Source: Ligula intestinalis | Taxonomy: Eukaryota; Platyhelminthes; Cestoda; Diphyllobothriidea; Diphyllobothriidae | Length of the DNA: 64,000 nucleotides | Direction: 5' to 3' | NCBI GenBank assembly: GCA_036362985.1 | Contig: JAYGXS010000005.1 | Coordinates: 33,307,715 to 33,371,714 of the forward strand | Position numbers and translations under genes: made by a program | Shown here: positions 23,690 to 35,994 of the stretch, piece by piece | How the letters are laid out: the number at the start of each line of letters is the position of its first letter | How positions within the stretch are numbered: the stretch's first letter is position 1 | Notes under the pieces: model-generated | What the model was told of the DNA's origin: nothing | Databases searched by the model: none | Seen by the model: only the letters and a program-made list of their open reading frames with translations

Positions 23690-25740
23690 AGAAAAACTGC
23701 TGACACCAGTAGATCGTCAGAGAGTTGTTTCTATCAAGCGTACTGTTGGAGTAACATAGTGACCCCCACATGCTTCAAAAAGAAAACACACTCGTTTTGC
23801 GAGGTTGACGCAGTTGTAGTCACTTAAGCCTCGCCGTAAGACTTCAGACGCCGGTAGATAGCCAGGGCGAGTTCCTCGCATACGCTCTGTTTAGGGAACA
23901 AAGTAACTCTACTTTCTTCAAAAAGAACGGACTGGTTTTTCAAGGCGAACGCAGTCGAACCAACTGATAGCAGCAAATAACCTTGCGGCCTTTTGCTGTT
24001 TCCTCAAACCACCGACAAAGAACCCTGTAGATTGCATAATCCCATAAAATGGGTGACCTTCCGCTTCCCATTAAAAAACCAACGATATCAGAGAAGCGCA
24101 GGTAACTCAATTATCTCCCATGTAGAGATTTTTCTGGACATCTGCATTTTCAGGGTAGAATATTGAAGATCCGTAGGAGTATTATCTACTAATTCACTTC
24201 TCATTGTTAAGTCAGTCTTACTTTTTGAGGCAAATAGAAATAAGTGCGTTTACACGTTAACATCCTGACTGGTCAGAAATAATTTGGACGTATGTTGCAC
24301 AGTGATCAATATTCAAACCATACCTGGGTAGGGCTCTCTAATTGAGGAGATCGATTTGAATTTCTGTTAGCATTTCATGAGGTAGGCTACCTGCAGCATT
24401 TGAACCTGCTTCGGCAAAAGCAGCTTACCAGCATGTTGTCAAAACCTATAGAGGAAAAAGATTGCACGAGCTATGCGCAATGTCCTGTTTACGTAGCAGA
24501 ATGACTTCTATTTATCGAAGACGAACCTACAGAATTACAAAAACAACAGAGAAGTAAAATTATTTTGAAGGTTCACTGCCAGCAACTGTATTGACTTGCC
24601 ACAAATGATTCTATTGTGTTTGTGCGCATTGTTTTCTTTCTTTCCCTCCAACTGTTAGAGACAAAAGATTCGGCGGCACCCTTAATCTCCCCCTGGCTTG
24701 GACTTCAGAACTAGGAGATAACCGACAGTAACTACTTTATCTAGTAGGCAATTGAATAAGACGTGATTGTCCAAAGGAAAGAGCACAGCCAAAGCACACT
24801 TTTGAGCGTTCTTCCTAAAACTTATACAAGAGTCTTTAAAAGCATCGAAAATTAACAGAAAAAAAGGCACAGTATCTATTTAGGCCTTTATACCATCGAA
24901 AGAAGTGCATTTAAAATTCAAAATCCTGACTTGATGGAAATAAGTTGGAAATTTACTGCACGTAGATTACTATTTAAACCACGCTCATGTGACCCTCTCT
25001 ACTCGAGTATATTAATCAGCATTTCAGTTAAAATTTCATGAGGTAGACTACCTACAGCATTTGAAGCTGCTTCGACAAAAAAACCAGTCTGGTTTTGAGA
25101 ACTAAGAGAAAAAATCTGCAGAAGCGCTAGCAAGCACGGCTTTTTACAGATACCGCAGACCTGCCGCTGGTCGGTTTTCTGAGCAGACTTCTCCGAAATG
25201 AAATTCTGCGGGATTAAATCCTGCCTTTAAGTTTTTTGCAAAATACAAATTCATTAACATTTTGCAAAACTTTGATCATTTTTCGTCTTAAAGCACCTAT
25301 TTGGCTTCGATCACAGGCCATTGCATATTTCAAAATCGGTCGTCAATACACGCAACAAAAAGCCCTTATAACGATGCAGAATAGCAAACAGCCACTAGCT
25401 AAGGTAACTTATTTGTCTGTTTTGTGGACACATTTCACCGAAATTAAAATTCTGCGGGATTAAACCCTGCTTCTGCACAATAGGGAATCAGCAACATTTT
25501 GTGAAGACTTTCATCTTTCTACGAAAGTGTCTATTTCACTTCGCTGAAAGGCCATCAGCGTATTTCAAACTCCTGCGTCAGTTCAGGAAAGGTGGAGCTC
25601 ATTGTGACAATGTAGAAAGGAACTTTCGGAATTTCTATCTCAACAGTTTCCATGCGCGAAAAATTATGTATTTTCTCCTTTCTTGCTTACTGCTTACACA
25701 CCATCAGATAGCATATGGATATGAATAATGCGAACCCGCC
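23690..25740 (-). repeat. Composite repeat (families V and Y), inverted relative to 40440-42310
   Basis: Reading leftward from 25740 gives two tandem units of about 235 bp (each with GAAATTCTGCGGGATTAAA or a close form at 25200 and 25450), then Y (CAAAATCCTGACTTGATGGAAATA, CAATTGAATAAGACGTGAT) and V (AAAGTAACTCTACTTTCTTC). The plus strand at 40440-42310 carries the reverse complements in the same order. It resembles an old, long, non-coding transposable element. No protein motif could be read. Confidence 0.6.
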
Positions 25741-26000
25741 GCAAACTAGCTGACGGCAATTGGATTGGTATCGCAGCTCTTTCTTTCATTAATTAGACCT
25801 TCGTCTTGCTTAGTTCAATAAGTAGCCTTTATGGAAACCATCAAAGCAGCCTCAGTAATTGTTTCAATAACGCCCTCCAAACGCTCATGGCGATTTTTCA
25901 GCGAACAAATTAAAGTGGCAGTGCTTCGTGAAACTTTGTTTTCTGTGATATAGTAGAAGCTTTGGGTCATTAGCAGCGCTGGTAAAAACTAGAAAGACTG

Positions 26001-26075
26001 CAAATAGAAGTGAGTTTGCGAGTTCCAGGAAGCAGTTTAGAAGAAGAGTATGTGATCACTGGAGGATGCACTTGT
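26001..26075 (-). mobile_element. PLE 3' tail fragment
   Basis: GAGTTCCAGGAAGCAGTT, then AGAAGAAGAGTATG and TGATCACTGGA are the reverse of the closing tail of the PLE at 56677-55982, which has GAGTTCCAGGAGGCAGTT. Only the last part of the tail is present. Confidence 0.6.
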
Positions 26076-26089
26076 TCTTCTGAACTGAG

Positions 26090-26235
26090 AGGACTGTAAT
26101 GGCCATTGTTGTTCATTAGCCATCACCGGCCAGTCATACAGAATCCCATGTGGTACACCACCCGAGGCTCGATTCAGCTACTTTTTTTAACGAAATCTAC
26201 TATGTTAATCATTGAGCTATGGGCTGATTTTATTA
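26090..26235 (-). mobile_element. SINE family A copy
   Basis: GGACTGTAATGGCCATTG, TTCATTAGCCATCACCGGCC and AGTCATACAGAATCCCATG, followed by CCCGAGGCTCGATTCAGC (eroded B-box) and an A-box remnant (TTGAGCTATGGGC). Confidence 0.65.
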
Positions 26236-26239
26236 CAAA

Positions 26240-29200
26240 ATCTCGATGGACAGCTTCTATAAATAATGGCTGAGGTCTGTCTGAGTTAATATGTTAATAG
26301 GATGGATCTTGCTAACTGACTGCGAATTTAAAATAAAATTTTCTTCCGAGGCCATCTGTCTTGACGGGATATAAAAATATAACAGCTGGCGGAATAATTG
26401 CGTTCCTGGTTAGCGGAGACGTAAAATATATTTGCGTCTCGAGGATATGAGGCCTGGCAGGATCGCAAAGTGAGTTGAAAATATCTGCTGGTAATAATGT
26501 ACAAGGAATACTGGTTTTTTCTCACATCAGCGCCTTCAAAGTCCCTTCAACAGTCAGAAAACATGTATCACCAATGTTATGCTTTTCAACGAAGGTGGAG
26601 CTTGCCAGGCTCGCTTTTGCTTAGTTCACAGTCTCCAGCCAGAAAAAGCGATGGATGAATTTTGGAGGTGTTAAGAAAACCTCTGGGGTAAGTGCGCCTG
26701 AATTTAATTATTGGTCGAAACGCGGACTGTGTTTAGATATTTCGTAAAGGACTCAATAATTTATAATACAATGACTGTCGTCTAAAGAACACGTCTCGCA
26801 GCCAGAGAGAAGATACATCGGTGTTTTTGGAATTGACACTTTATGATTTACACCTTTCAGGAGCAGATAACAGTGCATCCCTGTGAAAAATGTGCACGGA
26901 TCGTCACCGGTGGTTAGTTTGTCTGACGTGCATCGTCCGAGACTTAAAAAGACCGTAAAACCTTTTTTTTATTTTGTTAGCGGAGTCGTGTAGAATTACG
27001 TGGACTAAAGTGACTGCTTTGACTTGCGGTAAGGACTGCTTCAGAACCTTTTGCCTATTAACAAGCGAGATTTGTAAGGAACAAAGTCACATTATGTCCC
27101 AAAGGACAGAAGTAATTGACTTAAACACCTGAAGAACTTGCAAGAAGAGAAACACTTTACCATGAAACTGCGCATTCAGCGGTTTGATTATTAAATAGTT
27201 TTGTTTTTTCAAATCGAAAATAATGGTGTTTTTTGGGTTTGTTCTGGCGCGCACCTTAAATGAACTTTATTTTGGGTTCTTTCAGAACAAAAGAAATTTC
27301 GAAATAAAAATCTATGTCGGATTAACGCGAAATGTCAGGTGATCGGTAGGACTCACGCATAACAATGCCACAAGTGATCTTGGAATGGCTTAAATGATCT
27401 CCTATAAAACAAATAAACGATGTAAATTACTAAATGCGCTAGGTAAAGGTTAGAAGCCCAAGAAAGTACCTTTTTTCTTGCGTTCTAATGTTTTAAATCT
27501 CGTGTATGTCAGTTCCAAAAGGAGGCCTTAGAGAGATGAAAAATAACAGTAATTTATTATTTGTATTTCCTTGCACAAAAGTGGGACAATTTGTGTCGAG
27601 AAGATTCCTAAAAATGCCCATTACCTTTTAAGTGTCAGATATAGTCAGTTGGAAGACTATGAATCCTAAATTTAATTATTTTACGGTCCAATTTTATTTG
27701 TGCGCAGGAACATGCATTCTGAGACCGGGTTTGCATGACGCAGAGTATCAGATGAAAAGTTGAGCAACTATATAGGGCAGCCATTACAAAATATTATGAA
27801 TGCCTATAGTGTCTCCTAAATAACTTACAAAAACGTGATCATCGCAAGGGGAAATTAGGCAGGTTGTGGAGTTGTGAGTCAGAAATGTGAATGCAATAGC
27901 AGTTTGCATTTATCGTTATTCCGAAATTTGAAAATAAAACAGCCTTTTTTACCGAAGGATACAGTTTCTACGAGGACGCAGTTTCAGGTAGAAAAGGAGA
28001 AATCTCATCAAAACCACAATCACCTTCAGACTTTCTTCATTAATCCTTTCCTGATATGTAACCCTCCATACGTATAGGTATTTTTAGATTCTTTTCTATA
28101 AGATTGGCTAACTTATTAGGGCCTCAAAAATCTCGAAAATAACTGCTGAATATTAATTAATCTATTTTTATTCTGCCAAGACTTTTCAGGAAGCTAAAAA
28201 ACCGATGAATTCAAGAGCTTTATAGGTTCGTTTGTTGAATTGTTTAGCTGTACAGACAACGGTTTAATAGAGACATTTTCATTATAAAGCTTAACCGACA
28301 TTATAAAATGTCTCTTCAAATTCGAAAATATTGCTGAAGTAAACTCGGAAAATTGATATACGAGCAGCATAATTCAGAGATAGTTTAAAAATGCCAATAT
28401 GCGTGCACTTTTATGCATATCTTCTTGGCTGCTTGCCAACATGGCACCTCTTAAGAATGTCTAGTTGAAGACTACTATTGTTCATCGCTCTTGGAGGTCA
28501 TTATAAATTCAAAGATCGTTTATATAAAACGCAGTAAAAGTAATATTATTGCAACCAGTAAATTGCAAAGCACGCCTTTCAATTTTTAAATTAAAAGACA
28601 TGGTGTATTTAGGTTTAAAACATTTTTTTTCGATTCACGAATAATTTTAATCCCGATCTGTCATGGCGTTGTTTTTAAAGTTTTTCAGTATACAGTGCAA
28701 TAATCCCCGTATAAAAAAAGTTATAGGTGCCCCTGTGTTAGCAAAAATATAATATTTAAGTATCATTCGGTTTTACAGGCGGACGTTAGCAAACGAACAG
28801 AATCAATGCTATTTGAATGGTTATTGGAGTCCTCAAAATCCCATCGCTATATATTTTTATACCAAAAGACACCCTAGGCATGAGGCAAAAATGTGAAGAA
28901 TTTGTAACTAAGTACCAAATGAGTACATGGAAAAATATTGTTGCACATGCTTTCTATAACTGGTAGAAGTTAAATTTACGTTCCAACAGAGCTTAGGAAA
29001 TACCCATCATTTTTTAATACGAGACAGGTGATAATAAGTGTAAAATGGGTGGAGTATATCAAAAGAAAATAGCAGTAAAAAGTCGGACGTAAAAAAATGG
29101 AAAATAATGGGAATAGTTATCTAACTAATCTTATGTTTGGCAACAAAAAGCCGTGCCATAAATAAAATGTGCAACTACGCAAAAATCGGAAACTGCTAAA

Positions 29201-30035
29201 ATGTGAGAAAAATGCAGGAACTACGGATTTACGAGATTAGCGAAGTGCAAAGTAAAAAGTAAAATAAAAGCTGCATGTCACTGATTAATCTAAAACTCAA
29301 CTACAAACTAAACTAAACCTAAAGTAAACCATCTAAGAAAAGCTAAGGAGTGTACACTAAGAACTACATAACTAAAAATTAAGTAACTTAACAAAGAAAT
29401 GTAAACTAGCATAAGCTGATCTAACTAAATTAAAAACGAAACTTTAACTAAAATTAAAGTGATAAAACATGAAATGGACTAAAAACTAAATGCAAAACTG
29501 AACTAAGTTATAAATAAGTTACCTCAACCAAACTAACTTAATTGATTAAAAGTAAACTTCGTAAGATATTTACTCGTACAGCAACCGCATGGGGATGATT
29601 AATGTAAAACTGAACAAATTATAAATTAAAACCTAACCAAGCATAGGAAATCTAAAATGAAATAAACTGGGTAAATTGCCAAACCGCCTAAATAACAGGA
29701 AATATAGAAATAATATATAAATGTAAAAATATTAACAGTAAGCAAAACTATACAGAAAAATATAATAAGCTTTAATGCATAAATAAAATATTAATGGTGC
29801 GCTTCTTTGTTGGCAAACATTAGATTACATTTAAGCAATACGGGAGCATTAATTAATCTTCCACTCAATAAATTTCGACTTAAAATGACACTGAAAATCC
29901 ATCAATGAGAAAGGCTTGCAAAGTTGCGTTTTTTGCAGGCCGGATAAAAGAAGTTCATCAAAAAGCCGGCATTCTGTCACGTCTGAAATATTTTGTGAAT
30001 ATGCTGCAAGATTATCCCTTTTAAATACTCTTAAG
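26240..30035. other. AT-rich stretch without recognisable gene; low-complexity part at 29250-29780
   Basis: Apart from short words shared with other repeats near 29920-30000 (GGCCGGATAAAAGAAG, AAAAGCCGGCATTCTGTCAC, as at family Z ends), I recognise nothing. From about 29250 to 29780 the sequence is dominated by degenerate AACTAAA/AAACTAA words and is A-rich on this strand. Confidence 0.55.
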
Positions 30036-30036
30036 C

Positions 30037-30130
30037 ATGAGAAGAAGACTCGATCGCTGGGAAAATATGTTTATTCGTCTGACGTTTCAACATCCGTCGC
30101 GGCTTCATCATCAGAGACACGAGGAGCAGA
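30037..30130 (-). mobile_element. PLE 3' tail with hammerhead-like core
   Basis: Read on the minus strand, CTGATGA (30114-30108) is followed by a region around GCCGCGACGG, GAAACGTC from 30088, CGAATAAACATATTTTCC and GCGATCGAGTC. It is the same family as 341-480 and 31081-31213. Confidence 0.7.
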
Positions 30131-30982
30131 AACAGGTCTTTCGCCTTTCCGAATTAGTTAAAATTTCTTGGGATCAATCACTGACTGTAATTAAATGAGC
30201 ACGACCTTGAGATTTTCCTGATTTTAGACACCACATTTATGACATCTATTTCTGCACTTCTACCCTACCCATGTCCCGGCGCAATTTTGTCACTCTCACG
30301 GCTACTTTCGTTGCCTTAATGGTATCGCACCCTGTTATTGGCCGAAAAGTATTGCATTCTGTCTGTTAAACCAATTTCCTGACGTCTCCATAGCAGTTTA
30401 CAAAGGGTGTGTCTTCGTTCAAGTATCTATTTTACGTTTTCAGCTATGACACATGAGTTGAAATCTGAAAATTTAGATCCTGACTGACTACGTTTTCCAC
30501 TTCGTGCCTGAACCAAGCTATAAATGTCCTTCAGGCTTTTAACATGAACACCCACGTTGCCATCTCGAAGACCCACGTTTAATTTTTTTGCAATTTAACA
30601 CATGTTATTGTGTCAGCTACCCTTAATTCAGCTAAATGTTTTTCTACCCTAGCTTAGAATACAGCGGAAGATCGATCCCATGAAACGTTACCCGAAATTC
30701 TGCAACAGGTCTTCAATCAAGAAGGATTACTTACGAAGATTTAAAGTGTTGATTATCTTGCGGCTTTATCCCATAATAGTACTTATATCATTATTTCGGC
30801 CTCTTAATGCGTCTCGTTTCGGTCGTCCGCAAAAACTACCCCAGTAAGAAATGACTGCCTAATTGCTACATATTTTCTATTGATTTTATTGAGAACATAC
30901 CCAGCTTACGGTTGCATGTATTCATTTGGCGAAAAACATTTGTTTTCAAAGGCTGTATTCAAAGGAAGGATATATTTATGTT
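30131..30982. other. No recognisable gene
   Basis: Unmatched sequence between two PLE tails. No open frame of interest. Confidence 0.5.
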
Positions 30983-31077
30983 TGAGAAGACGAAGAAGAC
31001 TCGATCGCTGGGACAATATGTTTATTCGCCTGACGTTTCGATATCCGTCGCGGATTCGTTATCAGAGACATGAGTAG
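30983..31077 (-). mobile_element. PLE 3' tail, minus copy of a head-to-head pair
   Basis: It reads CTGATAA (31065-31059), a stem II region ATCCGCGACGGAT, then GAAACGTCAGGCGAATAAAC and GCGATCGAGTC on the minus strand. Its mirror copy starts three bases away at 31081. The first core box differs from CUGAUGA by one base. Confidence 0.75.
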
Positions 31078-31080
31078 CTA

Positions 31081-31213
31081 CTACTCATGTCTCTGATGAC
31101 GAATCCGCGACGGATATCGAAACTTCAGGCGAATAAACATATTTTCCCAGCGATCGAGTCTTCTTCTTCTTCTCAATTGCTTCCTGGGACACGGATGTTC
31201 GCTTGTATTGGCA
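31081..31213 (+). mobile_element. PLE 3' tail, plus copy of a head-to-head pair
   Basis: It begins CTACTCATGTCTCTGATGAC and continues through the hammerhead-like core, CGAATAAACATATTTTCC, GCGATCGAGTC, a CTT run, CTTCCTGGGACACGGATG and the terminal GCTTGTATTGGCA, as in 341-480. Confidence 0.8.
31091..31130 (+). ncRNA. Hammerhead-like ribozyme core, best-preserved CUGAUGA copy
   Basis: CTGATGA (31093-31099) is followed by a stem II of GAATCCG paired with CGGATATC (one bulged A, CGA loop) and GAAAC from 31119. The following TTCAGG is GTCAGG in sister copies. The core residues match the hammerhead consensus. The near absence of a stem III loop means a dimer may be needed. No evidence of activity in this window. 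Confidence 0.45.
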
Positions 31214-31577
31214 TATTTATGTTTTAAGAACGTTTTCAAATTCCTGAATGACATTGAGTCTAATCTATTATGGTATTTGGGTCTAGTGAGTTTGGTCTAT
31301 GTGTTTTTTGCGTGTTAGTAAAATACTTCATTGCTTTATTTCAGTAAAGGGGGCCATTTCGTGCTCATGAAAGTCTGAAATGGATGCAGGCCATATTTTT
31401 GTATTTCCTGAGGATCATTTATAAAATATCCCAGTTAAAACTTTTTAAATCCGAACCACACTTTTTGATGAAAATTTTCTTCGATCAAACGGGTATAATA
31501 AAGGATAGGCATAAGCTTATCTTTCCTGAACTACATTTGAATTTTTCAAAGTATGTATGGAGAATAAATAGAAACAG

Positions 31578-31977
31578 NNNNNNNNNNNNNNNNNNNNNNN
31601 NNNNNNNNNNNNNNNNNNNNNNNNNNNNNNNNNNNNNNNNNNNNNNNNNNNNNNNNNNNNNNNNNNNNNNNNNNNNNNNNNNNNNNNNNNNNNNNNNNNN
31701 NNNNNNNNNNNNNNNNNNNNNNNNNNNNNNNNNNNNNNNNNNNNNNNNNNNNNNNNNNNNNNNNNNNNNNNNNNNNNNNNNNNNNNNNNNNNNNNNNNNN
31801 NNNNNNNNNNNNNNNNNNNNNNNNNNNNNNNNNNNNNNNNNNNNNNNNNNNNNNNNNNNNNNNNNNNNNNNNNNNNNNNNNNNNNNNNNNNNNNNNNNNN
31901 NNNNNNNNNNNNNNNNNNNNNNNNNNNNNNNNNNNNNNNNNNNNNNNNNNNNNNNNNNNNNNNNNNNNNNNNNNNNN
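31578..31977. other. Assembly gap (400 N)
   Basis: Exactly 400 Ns. Open frames that run through it are artefacts. The sequence right of the gap starts inside a PLE palindrome, so the assembler may have stopped at a hairpin or a repeat. Confidence 0.98.
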
Positions 31978-32115
31978 TCGTAAACAGGTCTGAGACATGC
32001 GCAGACCTGTCTCAGACCTGTTTACGATTACCTATGACTAAGGATTCCCGACGGAATCCGAAACGTCAGGAAAATAAAGTCCTTGTTCCAGTGATCGCAT
32101 CTTCTTCTTCGGAGC
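31978..32115 (+). mobile_element. PLE 3' tail beginning with a 20-bp perfect palindrome
   Basis: Positions 31978-31997 are the exact reverse complement of 32008-32027, with a 10-base loop. After this the tail reads GGATTCC / GGAATCC (stem II), GAAACGTCAGG, then a TTGTTCCAGTGATCGCATC and CTTCTTCTTC ending. It belongs to the subfamily of 36961-37085 and 55982-56150, in which the first core box is ATGACTA-like instead of CUGANGA. Confidence 0.7.
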
Positions 32116-32734
32116 TGCATTAATAGTTATTTTCTACGGACTGGGGTTTGTTTTTGTCAGCCAGGAATAACAGATAGTCGATCGTACAACCACACATTCC
32201 AGTATCTCTGCCCAATCCAGACCGTATGTCGGAATTTCGGTCAACATTTTGTGAAATCGTTCACTGACAGCCTGTGTGGTCGAACGTAGGAGACACGTGC
32301 GTCCCGTACCCGATCGGCGTTCAACACATTTCATGAGGCACGCTTCATTATAGGTAGAAAGTATAATTCAAGTGCCTTTCAAAGGACGATTCACCGAGAA
32401 CATTGGCCCTGCCCAGCGATAGGGCATACTGCCATCTCACTGAACAGCTTTTCTGCTGAACATGTAATTTACGCTCAGTAGAAATAAATTTTAGTAAAGT
32501 CGTGTCAATTAACTGACTAATAATTACTGTGTAAAAACTACATTTAGCGCTACTCACAGCAAGCGAAAACTTCATCGTTCCGTAATACGGGACCGGGCAT
32601 GCTAGAAGTTAAATGAGTGAGACATATCAGAGCAAAGAAAAATTAAACTCTCGATTTCTCAATGCGTACATATGCGCGTTCAGTTGGATTGCATTAATTT
32701 AGTTTCCAGAACAGGTCGTTACCTTTAGGACGCA

Positions 32735-32905
32735 TTACCGGAAGACAGGGAATCCAGAATGGCCATTTTTGCCTCATTAGGCGTCATCAGCTGGATATAC
32801 TCTACTCAAGTGTAACAGCAAAAATTGTGCCACTCTCGAGTTTCGAACTTGCGTCTCGCCTGTCAGAGGCAAACGCTCTAACCACCGATCCATTAGGCCC
32901 GTCGT
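32735..32905 (-). mobile_element. SINE family A copy with tRNA-like head
   Basis: CCAGAATGGCCATTTTTGCC, TTAGGCGTCATCAGCTGG and ATATACTCTACTCAAGTGTA are followed by the inverted B-box TCGAGTTTCGAACTTGCG and the head GGCAAACGCTCTAACCACCG. It is close to the plus-strand copy at 55683-55850, which has ACTTGACTAGAGTATATCC. Confidence 0.7.
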
Positions 32906-34185
32906 CTTGACGGTTGTTGATCGGGTGTATAAATTAGTAGGTAGGTCGTTGCTTGTTTGCTAAAACAAATGAAAATGCTCACCTCTTACCTATTTCATGA
33001 GCTGTTAATCGCACTACTGAAAAATAATCTTACTCATGTGTGGTTAAATTCTGATAACCGTGCAGCGTTATCCTAGTTTTTCCCGTCAAGGCAGGATATT
33101 GGCTTTAAATGCGTTTCTTTAAGACCGCCTGAAAACTTCCTACGGAGTAAGGGAGGACAACTTAAATGGATGGAATCTGTTTGGTTGATTTCTGATACCG
33201 TTTTAAATTCGGATGCGGATTCTAGACCTACCTATTTCCATAAATGGTCAGCAATTGCAGTTGGGAGATTAAGTGAAACAGTTTGAGGGGCAGACAATTG
33301 AGTGACCTACACTCACATGAGATTGGTGGTATTTTATAAACCAGAGGCTTACATATGCTATGCACTTGACTTGTCCGCCTGCTTTGGCAGTTGATGGTTT
33401 GCAAAAAACGACGGTTTTTTGCCTGTCGGACACTACTGCAAATACGTCCGTCCCTAAACAAAACACTCAGATGGTCTTTGTTCTAATTAAGTATAGAAAG
33501 TCTGACTGATAAATGAAGGCTACCATCCTAAGCCTCCAATCATGGCAAACGAATGAGGGATTTAGGAGACAGCCGAATTTTTTGTCTGTTGCAGATAAAA
33601 AAGAACACGAGAAAGATAAACAAAACACAATAGCGTCAAAGGAAATTGCCTACCCTGTACTCAACGCAGCAGGTTAAAATCATTTCGGATAATGCAGGGT
33701 CAGTCTGTTGCCTAACTAGTGCATTTGAAGGAAAACATCTCCTGGCAATTTATTGATTTCGAAAGCCTTACCGACAGAGCAACAACATTAACTGTCTTGG
33801 AGGTTTACTTCAACTCCTGTAGAGAAGTAGATGCTAAGATATATATGTTTTTTTCGTAAAGGATGTACAGTATGGCTTAAAATTTGTGTAAAATGCCAGA
33901 ATATGTGAATGATTGATACTCCCTCGCTAATCGGCCTCCAGTAAAGTTGAAATACTGATGACGATGTAGTGTATTCTGCGGTCACTTCAGTTGCGATAGG
34001 ATGCCGGCTTTTAAACGAGCTTTCTTCTAGGCCGCTGACAAAAAGTATGTACTGCAAACATTTTTAGTCAATTCATATACATTTTTATCATTGATTTTCA
34101 CTGTCTTTATACACTCTAATAAATTTTCAGGAAAACATAAACGAAATGATGATTTATTATTCTCGTTTGGTCGGAAATTACGTTT
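32906..34185. other. No recognisable gene
   Basis: Short open frames on the minus strand (33228-33466, 33788-34057) show no family motif. A family Z end fragment (GCGATAGGATGCCGGCTTTT) lies near 33994. Confidence 0.5.
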
Positions 34186-34189
34186 TCTT

Positions 34190-34850
34190 TAAAATATGTA
34201 CTTAAAAAAGAGGTAACTTTTGGCTTTAAAAAATTTCTAATTACAATTGTGAAATGTTTATTCATTATACATCGCATCTGTCAATTTATTAATGCTGCCT
34301 ATAATGTTTACAGGATGCTCCACATCTGTTGCGTTATTTTATAAGAACGATGTGACGGCATCCCAAAACCGTGACCGAAAACGTACTTTTCCTTAAACAG
34401 GATGTATACAGCGCGCAGACGATAAACCTTGAATCCAACTGTAGCAGTCAGTAGGTTTAAACATTATGCGGCAATTAAGAAACGTTTTAAATCCGAAAGG
34501 TACCCTTTCTCTAAGAAAGAAATTAAAAGAAGGCGTAATTTGCTACCAAAAGAGTACAAGAAATATTTTTTCGTGAATGTTCTCCGTAAAATATATATAT
34601 ATACTGCAGTCAAAATCAGTGATAGAATGCATACCACCTAAGTAACCTTTTTTACAATACATACCTTTTATAAGCGGTCCAGATGGCGCTCGTTGAAAAG
34701 CCAGCATCCTATCGTGACTGAAATGACTTGAGAATAGACTACATGATAATCAGTATTACAACTTTACCCAATGCCGATTAGCGAAAGAGTACCAATCTTT
34801 CGCATATGTCGGCAAGTTAGACGAGTTCCAGGCCGTACAGAATAAGGTAA
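34190..34850 (+). repeat. Repeat family Z, copy 2
   Basis: Direct repeat of 11060-11765, diverged by substitutions and small indels. CATCCTATCGTGACTGAAAT and CTACATGATAATCAGTATTA match the first copy almost exactly. Confidence 0.65.
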
Positions 34851-34889
34851 CTGTCAATGGCTCGTTCTTGGTATTTCCGCCTTAACATT

Positions 34890-35380
34890 GCAACATTACG
34901 AAACCAAGCCCAAGTATGTATTAATTAGCAAGCAACGTTGTTGTGTTTTGACGCACATCAGAGACAGCTGTTGCCCTGGTTACTCTCGCACATTACAAAT
35001 TGTAGGCCTTCTGCTTCAAAAGACAATTTGGCGGACCACCCATCTGCTTCCGAGAAATGATCTTATATTGCTTTTCAAATATTTAAAATATATGTGTGGG
35101 CAAACAGAACCGTTTCCTGTTTTAGCAATGTTGGGGAGGGGGGGAGACGCAAAGTACAAAATTGCAATTAGTGCGTGCTGATTAAATTCGAGGGGGTGAG
35201 GTGCCGTGGACTGCGGCCCCGGGCGGCTGTTATGAAAGCGCCACAGCTGGCGTTAGTTCGAGTGCTTTCTATCGAAAGGTGACAGATGGCCTATTCAATG
35301 TACGGGATCTAGGCTTCACTAGTTTGGCGTCGCGTGCATGTAGGAGGAGCCCTATAAACCGGAATGCATTTCCTCAGGCA
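34890..35380 (+). repeat. Repeat family X copy
   Basis: CACATCAGAGACAGCTGTTG (CACATCAGAGACAGCTATTG at 42480), GGCGGACCACCCATCTGCTT and a GGGGAGGGGGGGAG run place it with 15160-15620 and 42440-42790. Confidence 0.6.
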
Positions 35381-35722
35381 AATTAGTCTAACGCCCGGTA
35401 TTGACTAGCTCCACACGAAGTGCATTGGTGGACGCTTATCGTAACTAGCTCTAGTCGAATGCGCACCTGTGAACGCTTGCTGTTTTTGGCCTCCGCGATA
35501 GCAGACCGACTCACACGGGACCTCACATGACAACTGCTGAGCAGACTTCACTTCACACGTCGTCTGATGGCTTGCTATTGTGTGGTTGTATGGTAGTCAA
35601 CTTCCGTTTGCCTCTTCTCGTTTTACCACTCTGGCCTCACATGACTTCTCATCTTCTAAGGAGCCGGGCCTGCAGACCGGAGGTGTCGGGGTTTAATTCA
35701 ACTGACTACCTGCGGTAGGCTT

Positions 35723-35985
35723 AACAACGACCTCGTGGCTCAATACGTAAGACGTCAGACTCCGAACAAAAGCGTTACGAGTTCGAGCCTCGAGTGTTGC
35801 ACCACTTGGGGCTGGGTACGACTGGCTGACAACGGCTAATACGACAGAAGTTTTTATTTCAGTCTCCCTTGTCTCTGCTGTCGGTACTATCTGCTTCTAC
35901 TACTGGCTGCTATGACTGCTGTCAGGATCCGATAAATGAGGCCCAAGGCAGGGCCGAGCGGTACAAGTGAGTTCCATTCGCGCTT
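35723..35985 (+). mobile_element. SINE family A, longest copy
   Basis: The head CCTCGTGGCTCAATACGTAA (A-box) and TACGAGTTCGAGCCTCGA (B-box) is tRNA-like. The body continues ACTGGCTGACAACGGCTAAT, CAGTCTCCCTTGTCTCTGC, and a 3' part GGCCCAAGGCAGGGCCGAGC ending near GTGAGTTCC. It interrupts or abuts repeat families X and W, which are contiguous at 42440-43300. Confidence 0.75.
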
Positions 35986-35994
35986 GGTTAGCGT

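Noticed and set aside
29250..29780. CRISPR-like or satellite array
   Set aside because: The repeated AACTAAA words are irregular in spacing and sequence: low complexity, not an array with spacers.
31384..31998. Open frames of 199 (+) and 150 (-) residues across 31384-31998
   Set aside because: Mostly runs of unknown residues from the 400-base gap.
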